Origin: Mycolicibacter heraklionensis
GTDB lineage: Bacteria; Actinomycetota; Actinomycetes; Mycobacteriales; Mycobacteriaceae
Length of the DNA: 64,000 nucleotides
Assembly (NCBI GenBank): GCA_001673575.1
Contig: LZME01000062.1
Location: 1-64,000, forward strand
Reading direction: 5' to 3'
The position numbers and the translations under genes are program-made. The notes beneath the pieces are model-generated. The model saw nothing but the letters and a program-made list of their open reading frames with translations, had not been told where the DNA came from and ran no database searches. Below are positions 1-10,325 of this stretch, piece after piece. The first letter of the stretch is position 1; each line of letters starts with the position of its first letter.

Positions 1-179
1 CACGTCCCGGCTTGCACCGCACCCAGCACCGACGTCAGTTCGTCGGCGACCGCGGCGTATTCAGTGCTCAGCGCGCTCCACGCGGCAGCCGATGACAATA
101 ATGGGCCAGCCCCGGGGCCGGCCGACAGTGACGTTGAATGTACTTCTGGCGGAGAGGCCATCCAGATCGGCGCAGTCAT
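1..179 (-). CDS. PPE family protein, N-terminal fragment (runs off the left edge)
   Basis: Only the first 59 codons are in the window; the gene continues leftward. The translation opens with [15 protein letters not shown], which contains the Pro-Pro-Glu signature, and it is very close to the start of the complete PPE protein at 2458-4059. The ATG is at 177-179. It overlaps the stop of a 13-codon upstream ORF as ATGA, and it lies about 40 nt downstream of a cobalamin riboswitch. PPE proteins are ESX-linked secreted or outer-envelope proteins; by analogy with the B12-controlled PPE2 of M. tuberculosis, a role tied to cobalamin or cobalt is possible but inferred. Confidence 0.85.
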   Translation of the reverse strand, partial: MTAPIWMASPPEVHSTSLSAGPGAGPLLSSAAAWSALSTEYAAVADELTSVLGAVQAGT

Positions 180-217
180 CGCACACCACCGGATGCCACC
201 CGAAAAGGGCGCAACAT
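176..217 (-). CDS. Short upstream ORF coupled to the PPE start
   Basis: A 13-residue ORF ([13 protein letters not shown]) begins with ATG at 215-217, just after the end of the cobalamin riboswitch, and stops with TGA at 176-178. That stop overlaps the PPE ATG as ATGA. The GAGAG purine stretch at the riboswitch end is about 15 nt upstream of this ATG, while the PPE ATG has no convincing ribosome-binding site of its own. This suggests that the riboswitch gates the uORF and that PPE translation is coupled to it. There is no independent evidence of translation. Confidence 0.45.
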   Translation of the reverse strand: MLRPFRVASGGVR

Positions 218-221
218 ATGG

Positions 222-430
222 GGTTTTCAGCTCTCTCGGGGTACACCGCCCCGGGTCGCAGGATGCGACGATGTGAGTGTCCTGACTCTCGGATCATCGC
301 TCGCCTCGCCTTCCAGCTCGATTCAGAGCCGTGGCAGTTGAGGGTCGCTCCCCGATCACAGTGGCGGGACCGTGCCGGATTCACACCGGCTTCCTGCACC
401 ATCGTTGCCGTACCGGGGGATTATCGCATG
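222..430 (-). promoter_or_regulatory. Cobalamin riboswitch upstream of the left-edge PPE gene
   Basis: Read on the minus strand this contains the conserved core GGAAGCCGGTGTGAATCCGG, followed by CACGGTCCCGCCACTGTGA. Further on come a B12-box-like GTCAGGACACTCACATCGTC and a terminal GGGGCGGTGTACCCC hairpin running into GAGAGAGC. These match the actinobacterial cobalamin riboswitch pattern. The same blocks recur upstream of the PPE gene at 2458-4059, with a longer peripheral arm here. The hairpin next to the purine stretch suggests control of translation. Outer boundaries are approximate. Confidence 0.9.
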
Positions 431-471
431 CCGCGGCGCACAATGCCCGGAAAGCGGCCCGGAAAGCGCGA

Positions 472-1779
472 CTACACGCTGGCCCGGCCTGGGCCGCGCA
501 CCGCAGCGACGACAGCATCGGCCAGCTCGTCAACATCGGAGGGAGCCAACTCAGCGATGGTGATCCGCAGACCCGCGGCGCCCCGAATCCGGAACCGCGC
601 CCCCGGCGCCGCGGCCCAGCCTGCGGCGAACAACGCCGTCATCGCCACCGCCTCGTCGGGCACCGGGATCCACACGTTGAGCCCGGACCGGCCGTGCGCA
701 ATCACGCCCCGGTCGGCCAGCGCCGAGCACAGCCCGTCGCGGGCCGCGCGGTAGGCGGCTTCGGCCTCGGCCACCCGCCGCGTCGCCGCGTCGTCGCGCC
801 ACAGGTCGACGGCCAGGTTCTGCAGCAGGTGGCTGACCCAGCCCGGCCCGAGCCGCTGGCGACCCTGCACCCGTTCGACGGTGCGCTGGTCACCGGCCAG
901 CACCGCCAGCCGCAGGTCCGGGCCATACGCCTTGGCCGCCGACCGAACGAACGCCCAGTGCCGGGTCACACCCGCCAGCGGATGCAGCGGCGCCCCGGCG
1001 ATCGCCGCACCGTGGTCGTCTTCGACCACCAGGACGTCGGCTCCGTCCAGCAGCGCCCGCAGGGCATCGGCTCGTTCAACGGAAACCGCTGCGCCGGTGG
1101 GATTCTGGGCGCGACTGGTCACCACCACAGCGCGCACCCCGCGTTGCAGCGCGCGGTCCAGGTCGGCAGGCAGTGGACCGTCGTCATCGACCCCGACCGG
1201 CTCCGGTGTCAGCCCCAGCGCGCCGAGCAGATCGAGCAGGTTGGGCCACCCCGGATCTTCGACGGCCACCCGGTCACCGGGACGCAGGTGGGCGCTGAGC
1301 ACCCGCTCGATAGCGTCCAGGGCGCCGGAGGTGACCGCCAGATGGTCGGCCGGCACACCGTCGGCGGCCAGCTCGGCCGCGGCGTGCTCGGCCAGCGCCG
1401 GCGTGATCGCCGGATGCCCGTAGAGCACAACAGGTGCCGACGCAGCGGTGACGACCGGCAGCAGCGCCGGGTTGGGGTTTCCGGTGGACAAGTCCCGCAC
1501 GTCCGGCGGCACGGCCAGTCCGCGCAGCGAGCGCGGTGTGGTCGCCGGCCGATCACGCACCCGGGTGCCACGGCGGCCGGAGCTTTCGACCGCGCCGCGG
1601 TCGCGCAACAGCCGGTAGGCGGCGGCGACGGTGTTCGGGTTCACCCCGAGTTGCTGGGCCAGCCCGCGAATCGGCGGCAGTGCGGCCCCGGGCGCCAACG
1701 CGCCGCGCGCGATGCCCTCCTCGACGCTGGCCGCGATGGCCTCGGCTCCCCCACCGGTAATGCTGTATTGTACTGACAC
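472..1779 (-). CDS. MocR/PdxR-type GntR regulator with aminotransferase domain
   Basis: This is a 435-residue protein. An N-terminal GntR winged helix (about residues 8-75, with PPIRGLAQQLGVNPNTVAAAYRLL) is joined to a fold-type I aminotransferase domain. The latter has an NPTG motif and a probable PLP lysine in SAAKAYGPDLR. MocR proteins use PLP to sense cofactor or amino-acid ligands and often control vitamin B6 genes. It is divergent from a pyridoxamine-oxidase-like gene across 40 bp, so that gene and itself are the likely targets. The GTG start at 1777-1779 lies inside repeated operator-like elements. It ends about 40 nt before the cobalamin riboswitch, so readthrough into the PPE leader is possible. 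Confidence 0.88.
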   Translation of the reverse strand: MSVQYSITGGGAEAIAASVEEGIARGALAPGAALPPIRGLAQQLGVNPNTVAAAYRLLRDRGAVESSGRRGTRVRDRPATTPRSLRGLAVPPDVRDLSTGNPNPALLPVVTAASAPVVLYGHPAITPALAEHAAAELAADGVPADHLAVTSGALDAIERVLSAHLRPGDRVAVEDPGWPNLLDLLGALGLTPEPVGVDDDGPLPADLDRALQRGVRAVVVTSRAQNPTGAAVSVERADALRALLDGADVLVVEDDHGAAIAGAPLHPLAGVTRHWAFVRSAAKAYGPDLRLAVLAGDQRTVERVQGRQRLGPGWVSHLLQNLAVDLWRDDAATRRVAEAEAAYRAARDGLCSALADRGVIAHGRSGLNVWIPVPDEAVAMTALFAAGWAAAPGARFRIRGAAGLRITIAELAPSDVDELADAVVAAVRGPGRASV

Positions 1780-1802
1780 ATGGTCTATATTGCACTAGTA
1801 CA
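1766..1802. promoter_or_regulatory. Direct plus inverted repeat, candidate MocR operator
   Basis: TATTGTACT (1766-1774) is repeated as TATTGCACT (1788-1796) with a 22-bp period. The second copy forms a near-palindrome TGCACTAGTACA (1791-1802). Direct repeats next to an inverted repeat are typical of MocR/PdxR operators in divergent promoter regions. The element covers the start of the regulator gene and the promoter of the flavoprotein gene. Function is inferred. Confidence 0.5.
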
Positions 1803-1819
1803 TTAATGGAGGCAACCCC

Positions 1820-2476
1820 GTGTCCTATGCCCCGACGCCCCAGACCACCCCCACCCGGTATCGGGAACGGGCCCGCTACGACCGCCACACCGTGCACCGC
1901 ATCCTGGACGAGGCGCTGATCTGCCACCTGGGATACGCCCGCGACGGCCATCCGGTGGTGCTGCCGACCACGCACGCCCGGGTCGACGAGACGCTGTATC
2001 TGCACGGCTCCACCGGCAGCGGCCCGGTGCTGGCCGCCGGCCCGGGCGGTCTGCCGGTCTGCGTCACCGCGACCCTGGTCGACGGGCTGGTGCTGGCCCG
2101 CTCGGCGCTGCATCATTCGATGGCCTACCGCTCGGTGGTTGTCATCGGCGCCGCCCGCCTGGTCGACGACGAAGCCGAGAAGCGGCTCGGGCTGAACGCA
2201 CTGCTCGATCACGTCGCACCCGGTCGGGCCGCCGACGCCCGGCCGCCCAACCGCCGGGAACTGGCGGCCACGGCGGTGCTGGCGCTCGACCTGGTGAAGG
2301 TGTCCGCCTCGGTGCGCGACGGTGGACCCAATGACGAACCCGAGGACGTCGCTTTGCCGCACTGGGCGGGCGTGGTTCCGCTGCGGATGGTCGCCGGGCG
2401 CCCGGAGCCGGCCGCCGACCTCGACCCGGCGATCGCGCTGCCGTCTTACCTGGAGTCTTACCGCAGACCGCGCTGA
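1820..2476 (+). CDS. Pyridoxamine 5'-phosphate oxidase-related flavin-binding protein
   Basis: This is a 218-residue protein of the split beta-barrel PNPOx/nitroimidazole-reductase-like group. Recognisable parts are [35 protein letters not shown] and a central [28 protein letters not shown] region ([20 protein letters not shown]) that contacts flavin in this family. It starts at GTG 1820 with GGAGG at 1808-1812. It is divergent from the MocR regulator, suggesting ligand-controlled expression. The substrate is unknown; a true PdxH role is unlikely given the family, and an F420- or FMN-dependent reductase is possible. The 3' end overlaps the convergent PPE gene by 19 bp. Confidence 0.8.
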   Translation: MSYAPTPQTTPTRYRERARYDRHTVHRILDEALICHLGYARDGHPVVLPTTHARVDETLYLHGSTGSGPVLAAGPGGLPVCVTATLVDGLVLARSALHHSMAYRSVVVIGAARLVDDEAEKRLGLNALLDHVAPGRAADARPPNRRELAATAVLALDLVKVSASVRDGGPNDEPEDVALPHWAGVVPLRMVAGRPEPAADLDPAIALPSYLESYRRPR

Positions 2477-4059
2477 TACTCCGGCATCCAGGTTCCCGGC
2501 GTCATGGGAGTGGTGGCACCTCCGCCGAAGGCGTCGGCCGCCAGGGCGGTGAGTCCACTCGGCTGCACGGCATCCGAGGCGTCGTCTAAGTCCATGTACT
2601 CGTACCCACGGCCGAGCATGTCGGCCTTCGCCCGCCGTCGCCGGCGGGCCTTGGCCTTCTCCTCGGCGACCACGGCCTCCACGGGCGCCGCGGCGGCCTC
2701 GGGTTCGGGGGCCTTGCGTCGGCGGGCACTGGTGCCCGCGGCCCGGCGGGCCTGCTGGCTCGCGCCGGCGACCAGATACATCGCGGCCAGGCTGTCCCCC
2801 GGGGCCAACGGCGGCGCGGGCGGCGGAGGCGGAGGCGCGGGCGGCGCTGCGGGCGGCGCCGGAGCAAGCGCGGGAGCCGGTGCAGGGGCCGGGGCCGGAG
2901 CGGGAACCGGCGGCGTGGGAGCCACCGTCAACCCGGCGAACGGCGGGGGCACGATCGGAACCACTGGAACCGGAACCGCATGCAGTGCAGCCAGGCCGGA
3001 CAACCCCGCCAGTCCGGCCAAAGGCGCCGCGGCCAGTGGCGCCAATGCGGCGGTCAGCATCGGCAGCACCACCGGAATCAGCACCAGTGCCTGTTCCAGC
3101 AGCGTCTTGAGCAGGGCGATCACGTCGGTGATGATGGTGCCGATCGCCTGTACGGCGGTGAACATCAGCGTCGCGGCGATGGTGGCCGGATTACCGGAGG
3201 CGAAGGCCGCGGCCAGATCCGCGGCGATGAACGCGAACGTCTGCGACAGATAGGCCGCGAACGAGCCGAAGTCCATCGGGTAGCCGAGCGCGAACGCGAT
3301 GTTGAACGGGTGCAGAAAGCTCAGCGGATTGCCGGTGATGGTCAACCAGGGGTCGAACCCGCCGAACATCGACTGGAGGAACGGGTTGCTCGCCAGCTCG
3401 TCGATCATGGGCTGCAGCACCTTGTTGTAAAAGTCGGTGTAGCCGCTGTTCTGCAGCCATTCCATGATCTCGTTCTGTCGATCCGGCGGCAGCTGCGGCT
3501 GGCTGGCGTCCGCGGACTGCGCCTTGGCGATCTGTGGCGCTGCCGACGTCTGCGGGCTCGATGCCACCGCGGTGCCCGAGACGGCCTGATAGGTGGTCAT
3601 CACGGTGGCGGCCTGCAGCCACATCCGGCCGTAGTCGGCCTCATTGAGCGTGATCGGGATGGTGTTGACACCGAAGAAGTTGGTGGCCACCAGCACCGCG
3701 TGGGTGGCGTGGTTGGCCGCGAGCTCACCCAGCGTCGGCATCGCGGCCAGTGCGGTGCTGTAGGCGGTGGCCGCGGCCTGCTGGGCGGTGGCGGTCAGGG
3801 CACTGGCCACGCCGGCCTGAATCAGCCACGCCAGATACGGCAGGTTCGCCGCCACATACGCTTCGGCGCTGGGCCCCTGCCACGCCCCGGCCTGCACCGC
3901 CCCCAGCAGCGCCGTCAACTCGTCGGCGACCGCACTGTATTCGGCGCTCAGCGTGTTCCATGCGGCAGCCGACGCCAACAGCGGACCAGCCCCGGGGCCC
4001 GCCGACAGCAATGTCGAGTGGACTTCGGGTGGAGACGCGATCCAGATGGGCGCGGTCAC
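2458..4059 (-). CDS. PPE family protein, PPW-like, under cobalamin riboswitch control
   Basis: This is a 533-residue protein. Residues 1-175 form the PPE domain ([15 protein letters not shown] start). A hydrophobic middle is followed by a Pro/Ala-rich segment (about residues 360-415), a basic patch [11 protein letters not shown], and a C-terminus with AFGGG and PMTPGTW. The last fits the PxxPxxW motif of the PPE-PPW subgroup. Overall architecture and the basic patch recall PPE2 of M. tuberculosis, which also sits behind a B12 riboswitch. The GTG start at 4057-4059 is about 11 nt after the GAGAG at the riboswitch end. A role in cobalamin or cobalt acquisition is inference from regulation. Confidence 0.9.
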   Translation of the reverse strand: MTAPIWIASPPEVHSTLLSAGPGAGPLLASAAAWNTLSAEYSAVADELTALLGAVQAGAWQGPSAEAYVAANLPYLAWLIQAGVASALTATAQQAAATAYSTALAAMPTLGELAANHATHAVLVATNFFGVNTIPITLNEADYGRMWLQAATVMTTYQAVSGTAVASSPQTSAAPQIAKAQSADASQPQLPPDRQNEIMEWLQNSGYTDFYNKVLQPMIDELASNPFLQSMFGGFDPWLTITGNPLSFLHPFNIAFALGYPMDFGSFAAYLSQTFAFIAADLAAAFASGNPATIAATLMFTAVQAIGTIITDVIALLKTLLEQALVLIPVVLPMLTAALAPLAAAPLAGLAGLSGLAALHAVPVPVVPIVPPPFAGLTVAPTPPVPAPAPAPAPAPALAPAPPAAPPAPPPPPPAPPLAPGDSLAAMYLVAGASQQARRAAGTSARRRKAPEPEAAAAPVEAVVAEEKAKARRRRRAKADMLGRGYEYMDLDDASDAVQPSGLTALAADAFGGGATTPMTPGTWMPEYQRGLR

Positions 4060-4065
4060 GGTCGT

Positions 4066-4215
4066 CAGCTCTCTCGGGTTACCCGCCCCGAATCGGAGGT
4101 TGCGACGACGTGAGTGTCTGGCTCTCGGGTGAGGTCACTCCCCCGATGACAGTGGCGGGACCGCTCCGGATTAACACCGGATTCCTACATCGTCATCGCC
4201 TTACCGGCGAATTGT
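4066..4215 (-). promoter_or_regulatory. Cobalamin riboswitch upstream of the complete PPE gene
   Basis: The minus strand carries GGAATCCGGTGTTAATCCGG, then AGCGGTCCCGCCACTGTCA. After these come GAGCCAGACACTCACGTCGT and a GGGGCGGGTAACCC hairpin leading into GAGAGAGC next to the GTG start. It is a shorter version of the element at 222-430, lacking most of its variable arm. Because the hairpin sits on the ribosome-binding site, translational repression by B12 is the likely mode. Confidence 0.9.
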
Positions 4216-4240
4216 CGCACGTTGAGCGTCGCCGGCACCC

Positions 4241-4298
4241 CCGAGTGGGAAATCCACGACGACTCCGTCGGCGTGTCCGTCGGGAGATCCCCACTCGG
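4241..4298 (-). terminator. Inverted repeat downstream of icd2, terminator-like
   Basis: CCGAGTGGG (4241-4249) pairs perfectly with CCCACTCGG (4290-4298). The 40-nt interior holds a further CGACG/CGTCG hairpin. It lies 30 nt after the icd2 stop and before the riboswitch, so it may separate the two transcripts. No T-tract is present, so it is not a classical intrinsic terminator. Confidence 0.4.
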
Positions 4299-4329
4299 CG
4301 GGGCCGAGGCGGCAGGGAGCCGCCCGACC

Positions 4330-6564
<2,235 letters not shown>

Positions 6565-6690
6565 GGCTGTTCTCCCGGCGTCAGGGGCTTAGGTGTTCGA
6601 TTGTCCCGCGTTGTACACGGCGGCATCAGTATCGCGTACCGCTCCGCTGGCGTTCACGGCCGGTGAGTCGGTGGCGGCACCTCGATGAGA

Positions 6691-6708
6691 TGCGATAGGC
6701 TGCGTGGC
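6691..6708 (+). promoter_or_regulatory. Probable promoter -10 region of the met leader
   Basis: TGCGATAGGCT ends at 6701, about 8 nt before the first base of the SAM-IV riboswitch. TAGGCT (6696-6701) fits the mycobacterial TANNNT -10 pattern. No clear -35 element was found. Confidence 0.45.
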
Positions 6709-6828
6709 GGTCATGAGTGCCAGCGCGAAGCCCCGGCTTGCTGGCCGGCAACCCTCCAACCGCGGTGGGGTGCCCCGGGTGATGACCGGGTTGAGTAGCC
6801 ACGATCGGCTACGCGGCAAGCGCGGGTC
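6709..6828 (+). promoter_or_regulatory. SAM-IV riboswitch
   Basis: The sequence starts GGTCATGAGTGCCAGCG, continues AAGCCCCGGCTTGCTGGCCG, GCAACCCTCCAACCGCGGTG and GGGTGCCCCGGGTGATGACC, and ends GCGGCAAGCGCGGGTC. This is nearly identical to the known mycobacterial SAM-IV aptamer of about 120 nt. It senses S-adenosylmethionine and here precedes the metC-metX operon. A downstream CCCC (6843-6846)/GGGG (6856-6859) pairing could hide the Shine-Dalgarno of the leader ORF at 6866, offering an expression platform. That last point is inferred. Confidence 0.95.
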
Positions 6829-6865
6829 CGCCACAACGGGCCCCCCGAGTAGACAGGGGAACCTG

Positions 6866-6910
6866 ATGCGTGCCTCCTTGCGCCCGCTCACCCGTTGCTG
6901 TTGTCGCTGA
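6866..6910 (+). CDS. Polycysteine leader peptide upstream of metC
   Basis: A 14-codon ORF (MRASLRPLTRCCCR) ends with TGC-TGT-TGT-CGC-TGA. It has AGGGGA (6854-6859) as ribosome-binding site, 6 nt before its ATG. It lies between the SAM-IV riboswitch and metC, whose ATG is 58 nt after the leader stop. Polycysteine upstream ORFs that sense Cys-tRNA are described in mycobacterial cysteine-biosynthesis operons. By analogy this one would let cysteine supply tune O-acetylhomoserine sulfhydrylase. Translation is not proven. Confidence 0.65.
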   Translation: MRASLRPLTRCCCR

Positions 6911-6968
6911 ACCCACGCCTAATCCGCACGTCACCCAGCGACAACACATCCGAGGAAACCATTCAGCA

Positions 6969-8309
6969 ATGACCGACGACACCAACATCGACCCCAGTTC
7001 GCACTGGTCGTTCGAGACCAAGCAGGTCCACGCCGGGCAGGTTCCCGACGCGGCCACCAACGCCCGCGCGCTGCCGATCTACCAGACCACCTCCTACACG
7101 TTCGACAACACCGATCACGCCGCCAAGCTGTTCGGTCTGGAGGTTCCGGGCAACATCTACACCCGGATCATGAACCCGACCAATGACGTCGTCGAGCAGC
7201 GCATCGCCGCGCTCGAGGGCGGGGTCGCGGCGCTGCTGGTGGCCTCCGGATCCGCCGCGGCGACCTTCGCGATCCTCAATCTCGCCGGCGCCGGCGACCA
7301 CATCGTTTCCAGCCCGCGGCTCTACGGCGGCACCTACAACCTGTTCCACTACTCGCTGACCAAGCTGGGCATCGAGACCACCTTCGTCGAGGACCCCGAT
7401 GACCTGGAGTCCTGGCGGGCGGCGGTGCGGCCCAACACCAAGGCCTTCTTCGCCGAGACCATCTCCAACCCGAAGATCGACGTACTCGACATCCCGGGCG
7501 TGTCGGGCGTGGCCCACGACAACGGCGTTCCCCTGATCGTCGACAACACCGTGGCGACCCCCTACCTGATCCAGCCGCTGGCCCACGGTGCCGACATCGT
7601 GGTGCACTCGGCCACCAAGTACTTGGGCGGGCATGGCGCGGCGATCGCGGGCGTCATCGTCGACGGTGGGACCTTCGACTGGACGCAGGGCCGCCACCCC
7701 GGTTTCACCACACCCGACCCGAGCTACCACGGGGCGGTCTTCGCCGACCTGGGAGCGCCCGCGTTCGCGCTCAAGGCCCGCGTGCAGTTGCTGCGCGACC
7801 TGGGCTCCGCGATCTCGCCGTTCAACGCCTTCCTGATTGCCCAGGGCCTGGAGACGTTGAGCCTGCGGGTGGAGCGGCACGTCGCCAACGCTCAGCGGGT
7901 CGCGGAGTTCCTGGAGGCCCGCGATGACGTGCTGAGCGTCAACTACGCCGGCCTGGCCAGCTCGCCGTGGCACGCACGGGCGCAGCAGCTGGCACCCAAG
8001 GGTGTCGGCGGCGTGCTCTCGTTCGAGCTCGCCGGCGGCATTGAGGCCGGCAAGGCGTTCGTCGACGCACTGAAGCTGCACAGCCACGTCGCCAACATCG
8101 GGGACGTGCGTTCCCTGGTGATCCACCCGGCATCGACCACGCACGGGCAGCTCAGCGCCGAAGAGCAGCTGGCCAGCGGGGTCACCCCGGGCCTGGTTCG
8201 CCTGGCGGTCGGCATCGAGGGCATCGACGACATCCTGGCGGACCTGGAACTCGGCTTCGCCGCGGCCTCGGTACAGCTCGGCGACTCGTCGGCGCTGGCG
8301 GCCCGTTGA
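6969..8309 (+). CDS. metC: O-acetylhomoserine sulfhydrylase (MetC/MetY)
   Basis: This is a 446-residue PLP enzyme of the Cys/Met metabolism family. It condenses O-acetylhomoserine with sulfide to form homocysteine in methionine biosynthesis. The PLP lysine is K217 in [13 protein letters not shown], and the N-terminus [12 protein letters not shown] is typical. ATG 6969 with GAGGAAAC upstream is chosen over an in-frame upstream ATG because that one overlaps the polycysteine leader. The sequence is close to the M. tuberculosis metC product. Expression is probably under SAM-IV and leader-peptide control. metX follows after 11 nt. Confidence 0.95.
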   Translation: MTDDTNIDPSSHWSFETKQVHAGQVPDAATNARALPIYQTTSYTFDNTDHAAKLFGLEVPGNIYTRIMNPTNDVVEQRIAALEGGVAALLVASGSAAATFAILNLAGAGDHIVSSPRLYGGTYNLFHYSLTKLGIETTFVEDPDDLESWRAAVRPNTKAFFAETISNPKIDVLDIPGVSGVAHDNGVPLIVDNTVATPYLIQPLAHGADIVVHSATKYLGGHGAAIAGVIVDGGTFDWTQGRHPGFTTPDPSYHGAVFADLGAPAFALKARVQLLRDLGSAISPFNAFLIAQGLETLSLRVERHVANAQRVAEFLEARDDVLSVNYAGLASSPWHARAQQLAPKGVGGVLSFELAGGIEAGKAFVDALKLHSHVANIGDVRSLVIHPASTTHGQLSAEEQLASGVTPGLVRLAVGIEGIDDILADLELGFAAASVQLGDSSALAAR

Positions 8310-8320
8310 GGCGGTCCCCG

Positions 8321-9460
8321 GTGACGATCTCCGACGTGTCCAGGCAGCTACTGCCCGCCGAGGGAGAGACCGGCGTGGTCGCCATCGGGTCGCTGACGCT
8401 GCAGAGCGGCGCGGTGCTCGATGACGTCCACATCGCCGTGCAGCGCTGGGGCGAGCTGTCGCCCCAGCGCGACAACGTCGTCATGGTGCTGCACGCACTG
8501 ACCGGGGATTCCCACGTCACCGGGCCCGCCGGGCCGGGCCATCCCACCCCGGGCTGGTGGGACGGGGTGATCGGCCCCGGTGCTCCGATCGACACCGACC
8601 GCTGGTGTGCGGTGGCCACCAACGTGCTGGGCGGCTGCCGCGGGTCGACCGGTCCGGGATCGCTGGCCCGCGACGGGAAGCCTTGGGGCTCCAAGTTTCC
8701 CGCCATCACGATCCGCGACCAGGTCGAGGCCGACATCGCCGCGCTGGCCGCGCTGGGTATCACTGAGGTGGCCGCCGTGTTGGGTGGTTCGATGGGTGGC
8801 GCCCGCGGGCTGGAGTGGATGGTGGGTCACCCCGATCAGGTGGGCGCGGGCTTGCTGCTGGCGGTCGGCGCTCGAGCCACCGCCGACCAGATCGGCACGC
8901 AGAGCACCCAGATCGCCGCCATCAAAGCCGACCCGGACTGGCAGGGCGGCGACTACCACGGCACCGGCCGCAGCCCCGACGCCGGACTGGCCATCGCCCG
9001 GCGCATCGCACACCTGACCTACCGCGGTGAGGCCGAGCTGGACCTGCGATTCGCCAATGCCGCCCAGGACGGGGAAGACCCGGCCGACGGCGGGCGCTAC
9101 GCGGTGCAGAGCTACCTGGAACATCAGGGCGACAAGCTGGTGTCACGGTTCGACGCGGGCAGCTACGTGGTCCTGAGCGACTCGCTGTCCAGCTACGACG
9201 TGGGCGCCGGACGCGGCGGGGTGGCCGCGGCATTGCGTGGCTGCCCGGTTCCCGCGGTGGTCGCCGGGATCACCTCGGACCGGTTGTATCCGCTGCGGTT
9301 GCAGGCCGAGCTGGCCGAACTGCTGCCGGGCTGCGACGGACTACAGGTACTCGACTCCGACTGCGGACACGACGGCTTCCTGCTGGACACCGCCCGAGTC
9401 GGCGAGCTGATCCGCCAGACCCTGGACTTGGCGAGCTCGGCCCGGGAACGCCGACGGTGA
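8321..9460 (+). CDS. metX: Homoserine O-acetyltransferase
   Basis: This 379-residue alpha/beta hydrolase-fold enzyme acetylates homoserine with acetyl-CoA, supplying the substrate of MetC. The nucleophile is S157 in [12 protein letters not shown]; the catalytic Asp/His fall in the C-terminal DSDCGHDGF region. GTG 8321 is preferred (MTISDV start, GAGG 9 nt upstream) over a TTG overlapping the metC stop. Called metA in M. tuberculosis. The stop overlaps the next start by 4 nt, so the three genes form one operon. Confidence 0.95.
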   Translation: MTISDVSRQLLPAEGETGVVAIGSLTLQSGAVLDDVHIAVQRWGELSPQRDNVVMVLHALTGDSHVTGPAGPGHPTPGWWDGVIGPGAPIDTDRWCAVATNVLGGCRGSTGPGSLARDGKPWGSKFPAITIRDQVEADIAALAALGITEVAAVLGGSMGGARGLEWMVGHPDQVGAGLLLAVGARATADQIGTQSTQIAAIKADPDWQGGDYHGTGRSPDAGLAIARRIAHLTYRGEAELDLRFANAAQDGEDPADGGRYAVQSYLEHQGDKLVSRFDAGSYVVLSDSLSSYDVGAGRGGVAAALRGCPVPAVVAGITSDRLYPLRLQAELAELLPGCDGLQVLDSDCGHDGFLLDTARVGELIRQTLDLASSARERRR

Positions 9461-10209
9461 GCCCGTCCGAGCAGGGCCGGCGCGACCGCTCATTGTCGTT
9501 CGGGTCGCAGGCCGCCGCCTACGAGCGGGGCCGTCCGTCCTACCCCCCGGAGGCGATCGATTGGCTGTTGCCGCCGGGCGCCCGCGACGTCCTGGATCTG
9601 GGTGCCGGCACCGGCAAGCTCACCGCGCGGCTGGTGGAGCGCGGTTTGGACGTGGTGGCGGTGGACCCGATCGCCGAAATGCTCGAGGTGCTGGCCAGCG
9701 CCCTGCCGAGCACTCCGGCACTGCTCGGGTCCGCCGAGCAGATCCCGCTGCCCGACAACAGCGTCGACGCGGTGCTGGTGGCCCAGGCCTGGCATTGGTT
9801 CGATCCCGCGCGGGCCATCCCCGAGCTGGTCAGGGTGCTGCGGCCCGGCGGCCGGCTGGGGCTGGTGTGGAACACCCGCGACGAACGACTCGGCTGGGTC
9901 AAGGAACTCGGCACGATCATCGGCCGCGAGGACGCGCGCGACGTGGTTGACGCCGGAGTGAGTCTGCCCGCGCCGTTCGGCGACATCGAAAGCCACCAGG
10001 TGGAGTGGACCAACTACCTGACGCCGCAGGCCCTGATCGATCTGGTCGCTTCCCGCAGCTACTGCATCACCTCACCGCACGCGGTGCGCACCAAGACACT
10101 CGACCAGGTTCGCAACCTGCTGGCCACCCACCCGGCGTTGGTCGGGTCCACCGGACTTGCACTGCCCTACATCACGGTGTGCACCCGGGCCACGCTCGCG
10201 GATTCCTAG
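9457..10209 (+). CDS. Class I SAM-dependent methyltransferase
   Basis: A 250-residue protein with motif [16 protein letters not shown] (about residue 45), VVAVDP and a post-[17 protein letters not shown] motif of the UbiE/methyltransferase-11 type. The start overlaps the metX stop (GTGA), so it is co-expressed with methionine genes. The same gene order occurs in M. tuberculosis (Rv3342). The substrate is unknown; the link with SAM supply is suggested only by context. Confidence 0.88.
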   Translation: MSPSEQGRRDRSLSFGSQAAAYERGRPSYPPEAIDWLLPPGARDVLDLGAGTGKLTARLVERGLDVVAVDPIAEMLEVLASALPSTPALLGSAEQIPLPDNSVDAVLVAQAWHWFDPARAIPELVRVLRPGGRLGLVWNTRDERLGWVKELGTIIGREDARDVVDAGVSLPAPFGDIESHQVEWTNYLTPQALIDLVASRSYCITSPHAVRTKTLDQVRNLLATHPALVGSTGLALPYITVCTRATLADS

Positions 10210-10227
10210 CGCAAGCAGGTGTTTACG

Positions 10228-10263
10228 CCGGCCGACAGCGGGTATGCCGCCTCGGTCGGCCGG
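10228..10263. repeat. 9-bp perfect inverted repeat between methyltransferase genes
   Basis: CCGGCCGAC (10228-10236) pairs with GTCGGCCGG (10255-10263) around an 18-nt loop. It starts 18 nt after the previous stop and ends 62 nt before the mycolate methyltransferase start. It could be a Rho-independent-like barrier without a T-tract or an operator; the sequence does not decide. Confidence 0.4.
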
Positions 10264-10325
10264 AACCAGGGGGGCCCTACGGTTGGCATCTGACATGGCC
10301 CCGGCCGTCCGAAGGGCCACAGCAC

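Noticed and set aside
331..1776. Open frame of 481 codons antisense to the MocR gene and riboswitch
   Set aside because: Arg/His/Gly-rich shadow; it crosses the cobalamin riboswitch and has no plausible product.
6870..6968. N-terminal extension of MetC from an upstream in-frame ATG
   Set aside because: It would overlap the polycysteine leader in another frame, lacks a ribosome-binding site at the upstream ATG, and is absent from homologues; ATG 6969 has a GAGGAAAC site.
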